64,000 nucleotides of DNA, taken from the NCBI RefSeq assembly GCF_004137085.1, contig NZ_QYBC01000023.1, forward strand, positions 32,255 to 96,254, written 5' to 3'. Positions 63,301 through 64,000 of this stretch are shown in pieces. Source of the DNA: Lichenibacterium ramalinae. GTDB taxonomy: Bacteria > Pseudomonadota > Alphaproteobacteria > Rhizobiales > Beijerinckiaceae. Numbering within the stretch: the stretch's first letter is position 1; each line of letters opens with the position of its first letter. Made by a program: the position numbers and the translations under genes. Under the pieces are notes generated by a model, which was given only the letters and a program-made list of their open reading frames with translations, did not search any database and was not told the origin of the DNA.

Positions 63301-63488
63301 AGATCGAGTTCGCAGCCGGTCACTCGGCACGAATCTACATGGACCAGGGCTTCGGGGCCTGGGAGGTCCAATCTCCGCCGCTGTACCCGTTCACAGAGGG
63401 TGCGCAGAAGCAGGTGGCCGCGATGATCGTGGCCGACCCGCGTGTCACCGCGAGAGGACCGACTTACATTGCCGCAGAGGCGAGGTAG
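57396..63488 (+). CDS. druE: Druantia helicase DruE (DEAD/DEAH helicase, DUF1998)
   Basis: A 2030-aa superfamily 2 helicase. Walker A is LVTSGTGSGKTECF, the DEAH box YVVLDEAHSYIGARAAEIAL, and the C-terminal helicase part has NCSTTMEMGVDIGSVSH and SYRQRVGRAGRRNQAM. Zinc-binding cysteine sets lie between (CRFCGG, ACNACGEPY, CVACGTRQK) and near the end (DCRSCGES, CKSCGAA, GGCPACVLS), and the DUF1998 region is around CFVFDRAVGGSGFSTQAG. This layout matches DruE, the common subunit of all Druantia types. The exact action against phage is not known. ATG at 57396 fits the first conserved block; all motifs look intact. Confidence 0.85.
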   Translation: MNALNPLRTFDEIRTRSAGAVVSQAGLNHEGLSAEIRRKLSSTEAAEGGLLQEPVVEGAPGYVRDDATLQDMSGTLLHPDTVAALDGGEGGRKGRYRFRRTWRPFAHQVAAWHKLAEPEANSVLVTSGTGSGKTECFLVPIIDDLVRQSRSGPLDEGVQAIVLYPLNALIASQEERLRDWTAPFDGRVRFALYNGLLPNEVGAREAQARPETVPDRASLRRSPPPILVTNVTMLEYMLLRPEDAPILRKSAGKLRYVVLDEAHSYIGARAAEIALLLRRVCLAFGTDPKDVRFVATSATIGGPDASADLARFLADVSGAPTDRVSVIKGEPHWPKLPPMTRAGSLDEDLMIGGDPGALYDLLSAHRVVRPLLERLRAGAVTMSEVAAVAAKAEVTPAALAQGLSRARDKDDVGLSPLRIHAFHRAVAGLWSCIDPGCTGPRPAQWPFGALQGDDVDRCRFCGGHPFEVVACNACGEPYLKVVELEDGSLTRSRQGRVDDDFAADAEATGDAGGGELDDDDAGNHDTDDRDPIRLILWRPLAGTWPLHVDVKHARACGSPSPDLTTFRCVSDEHTDRCVACGTRQKPGSTEVIRPFRFGAPFLLGNLVPELLQGTAAAEHDGPRDRLPPLEGRQLLSFTDSRQGTARISAKLQIGAERNFVRSFVYHAVQDALLRSPDTSKFDEQIAKFEGLISAHPGLDLGLDGVLATARADRAAKLREAASGLAWPTMVQRLAEREEIGVWLRELWSRRDPERFGNPTVLANFLLLRELSRRPKQANSIETMGLARLRFDAIDAAVPPKAFRDLGGGDPDWRDYLDILQTHVVRGNSAVRMDWNDRRWIDHKTLLKRLVKKADAEPVRGQYRWPSVPQGDRPLGNPSRAVWLLLKGLVLDPRDPMVRVALQECLDAAWTAMRSILSPPGAVDHALDFTTANVGPVTRADVCPVTRRVLDASFRGLTPYDDPDPASEARKVTTFEMPRHPAPFLGVTDDEDRDVARAKVAAWLADDPTIRELRGRGVWNNLTDKTASFADYFRSAEHSAQQAPKRLRHYEALFKEGNINVLNCSTTMEMGVDIGSVSHVLMTNVPPSIASYRQRVGRAGRRNQAMSMAFTFCKDRPLDRMAFLEPIRFLARTMRAPRVALDSTIIVQRHVNALLFSAYVHGQQTNALKTQAGPFFGCPSGAGAIEDIDNNGAALFSAFVRLPSTRAALAAQVAALTRGSALDRDAGVFDAAAKGMDGVREAFAAEWRALQASRSKGKAAAGSEAANKGLVIRLRRMCEDYVLGVLSGRGFLPSHGFPTGVVPFVCPLDEIEEERPEDRSRRAKPYPQRQLDVAMREYAPGAEVVLDGLVHKSAGVTLNWRRPASEDGVREIQNLLWRWDCRSCGESGTTRTMDDVEACKSCGAAAPDRFEYLQPAGFAADWRDDPHANPDVISYVPPEEPRIGLGGARWSPLANPAQGRRRENSAGTVFHCSSGPGRKGYEICLHCGRAQAEAGDLERIAWDHKPLFGKADRSDACTGSDSPFGIKRELRLGYDVSTDVFEVQPNGISTRGSGLAFAVALREALARRLGIGMEEMGVAASRRDKASGGPISCFVFDRAVGGSGFSTQAGPLFDELLREMASILDCKAEGCVGGCPACVLSGDLTDDQARILDREGALAVTLRLAAEGTPDAQDLAAPGARLTPDAFDALLRARTSTATRLVLRVSSPLDVETMSEWGATALIRRWTDTGGTAVVSVLADALASMGGTAKLALRDWLMTWGAGLEESADAKCPNGALVLAEVVGSAGSVVLATRDAALLGAGPTWGRPDDTSVVQFNAAEEKLRGVPVALDRLQPSSGAKIKTLENELNGNLGTFGRRMVQVMRTALREAGVADGAIASVTYSDRYLNSPLTARMAIETLAVLTGSAPGKSVKARLEMSSLRPKDKWSTALDDDWTKENDRQEVMLQYAGRLGLQLTTWRGKVPHGRCMEIEFAAGHSARIYMDQGFGAWEVQSPPLYPFTEGAQKQVAAMIVADPRVTARGPTYIAAEAR

Positions 63489-64000
63489 GCTCTGCGGCTC
63501 ACGGCGTGTCGCCTATCGGCAACCATGAGCGACCAAGCACCATGGTAGAACTCGGTCGCAGGCTAACCCAGACGTGCGATCGTTTCAGATTTGTACCTAA
63601 CTTGGCGATGCGTCGCCTGTCCAACTGGCTGCGTCGCGGCTCAGGATCGGCGGCGTCCTGGCCTTTTCTGACGTTCCCGACTGCATGATCATTGTCGGTG
63701 GGAAGGGCATCCGCTCGACTCTAGGCACTCACGATCGCTACTCGGTGCTGCCTCCGGTCTGGTCGGCCTGATCAAAGACAAGTGCTGTCGTGGTTCTCCA
63801 CAGCTGCCGCGTGGATCCGTGGCTGGTGGCAGTACCTTCTCGTTGGTCCTAGGGTCACCCGCATGAAGGGTGCGGCGCAGCGCATCTCGGCTCTCTCGAC
63901 GACTTCACACCGGTCCTGGGAGCCTAGCAGCTTGTCGGACTTAACGGCCCTTTTGGCTTTTGGTATGGTTGGCTGGTCGTCCCCCTCGCGTCGGTCTGCC
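63489..64000. other. no gene seen at window end
   Basis: About 510 bases after druE. No frame has a convincing coding pattern, and I see no tRNA, terminator or repeat that I can support. The composition is less GC-biased than druE, so it may be intergenic or a decayed mobile element. Confidence 0.4.

Noticed and set aside
53888..63488. DISARM or Dpd DNA-modification system
   Set aside because: A DUF1998 helicase also occurs in DISARM, but no methyltransferase, phospholipase D-like or dpdA/tgt-like gene is adjacent. The two-gene layout fits Druantia III better.
1..64000. Riboswitch, rRNA or CRISPR array
   Set aside because: No conserved riboswitch core, no rRNA segment and no regularly spaced repeats were seen.

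Overview
The window is high-GC DNA (roughly two thirds G+C by eye) from an alphaproteobacterium. Two HWE-type histidine kinases, a liv-type amino-acid transporter and a dead integrase of a kind I associate with Methylobacterium-like Hyphomicrobiales point to that order. The genus is an inference. Only the first 5.2 kb looks like stable chromosome: the end of a SulP anion transporter and a complete liv operon in which permease LivM and ATPase LivG are one fused protein.

At about 5.4 kb a 3' piece of a tRNA-Gly(CCC)-like sequence marks what looks like an integration boundary. After it come a DUF4926/DUF6883 pair, a DUF4365 nuclease-like gene with an unknown partner, a membrane-protein pseudogene cut by a decayed IS3 element, a dead tyrosine integrase that lost its catalytic tyrosine, an ADP-ribosylglycohydrolase-like protein with a secreted neighbour, and a small AT-richer lipoprotein gene.

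From 14.5 to 21.6 kb lies an overlapping tnsA-tnsB-tnsC-tniQ operon of a Tn7-like transposon, with no CRISPR array or cas gene. Upstream on the same strand sit a Lon-type AAA protein, a PD-(D/E)XK protein, a second TnsC/TniB-like ATPase and the first copy of a repeated gene cassette. The cassette parts are a DEDDh exonuclease, a zinc-finger domain (called C here) and two related small proteins of about 125 aa (called B1 and B2). They recur at 24.9-26.7, 29.5-31.8 and 39.2-40.6 kb in different orders, fused or split. The third set is the tail of an operon encoding a sigma-like protein, a small HTH-like protein and an ImmA/IrrE-UvrD-RecB-like fusion helicase. I regard this cassette family as the best candidate for an undescribed DNA-processing or defence system.

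Between the cassettes are an MHYT-PAS-GGDEF-EAL c-di-GMP protein, a YedY-like molybdoenzyme with a cytochrome b561 divergent from a tiny Met/His/Lys-rich secreted peptide (resembling the MrpX-YedY hypochlorite-scavenging module), a two-component cluster with an orphan ParD-like gene, and a LysR regulator. From 45.3 kb to the end the window is defence-dense: type I restriction-modification (hsdM-hsdS-hsdR), an IS66 relic, a DUF3883 protein and a two-gene system that I read as Druantia type III (druH-druE). The last 0.5 kb shows no gene I can support.
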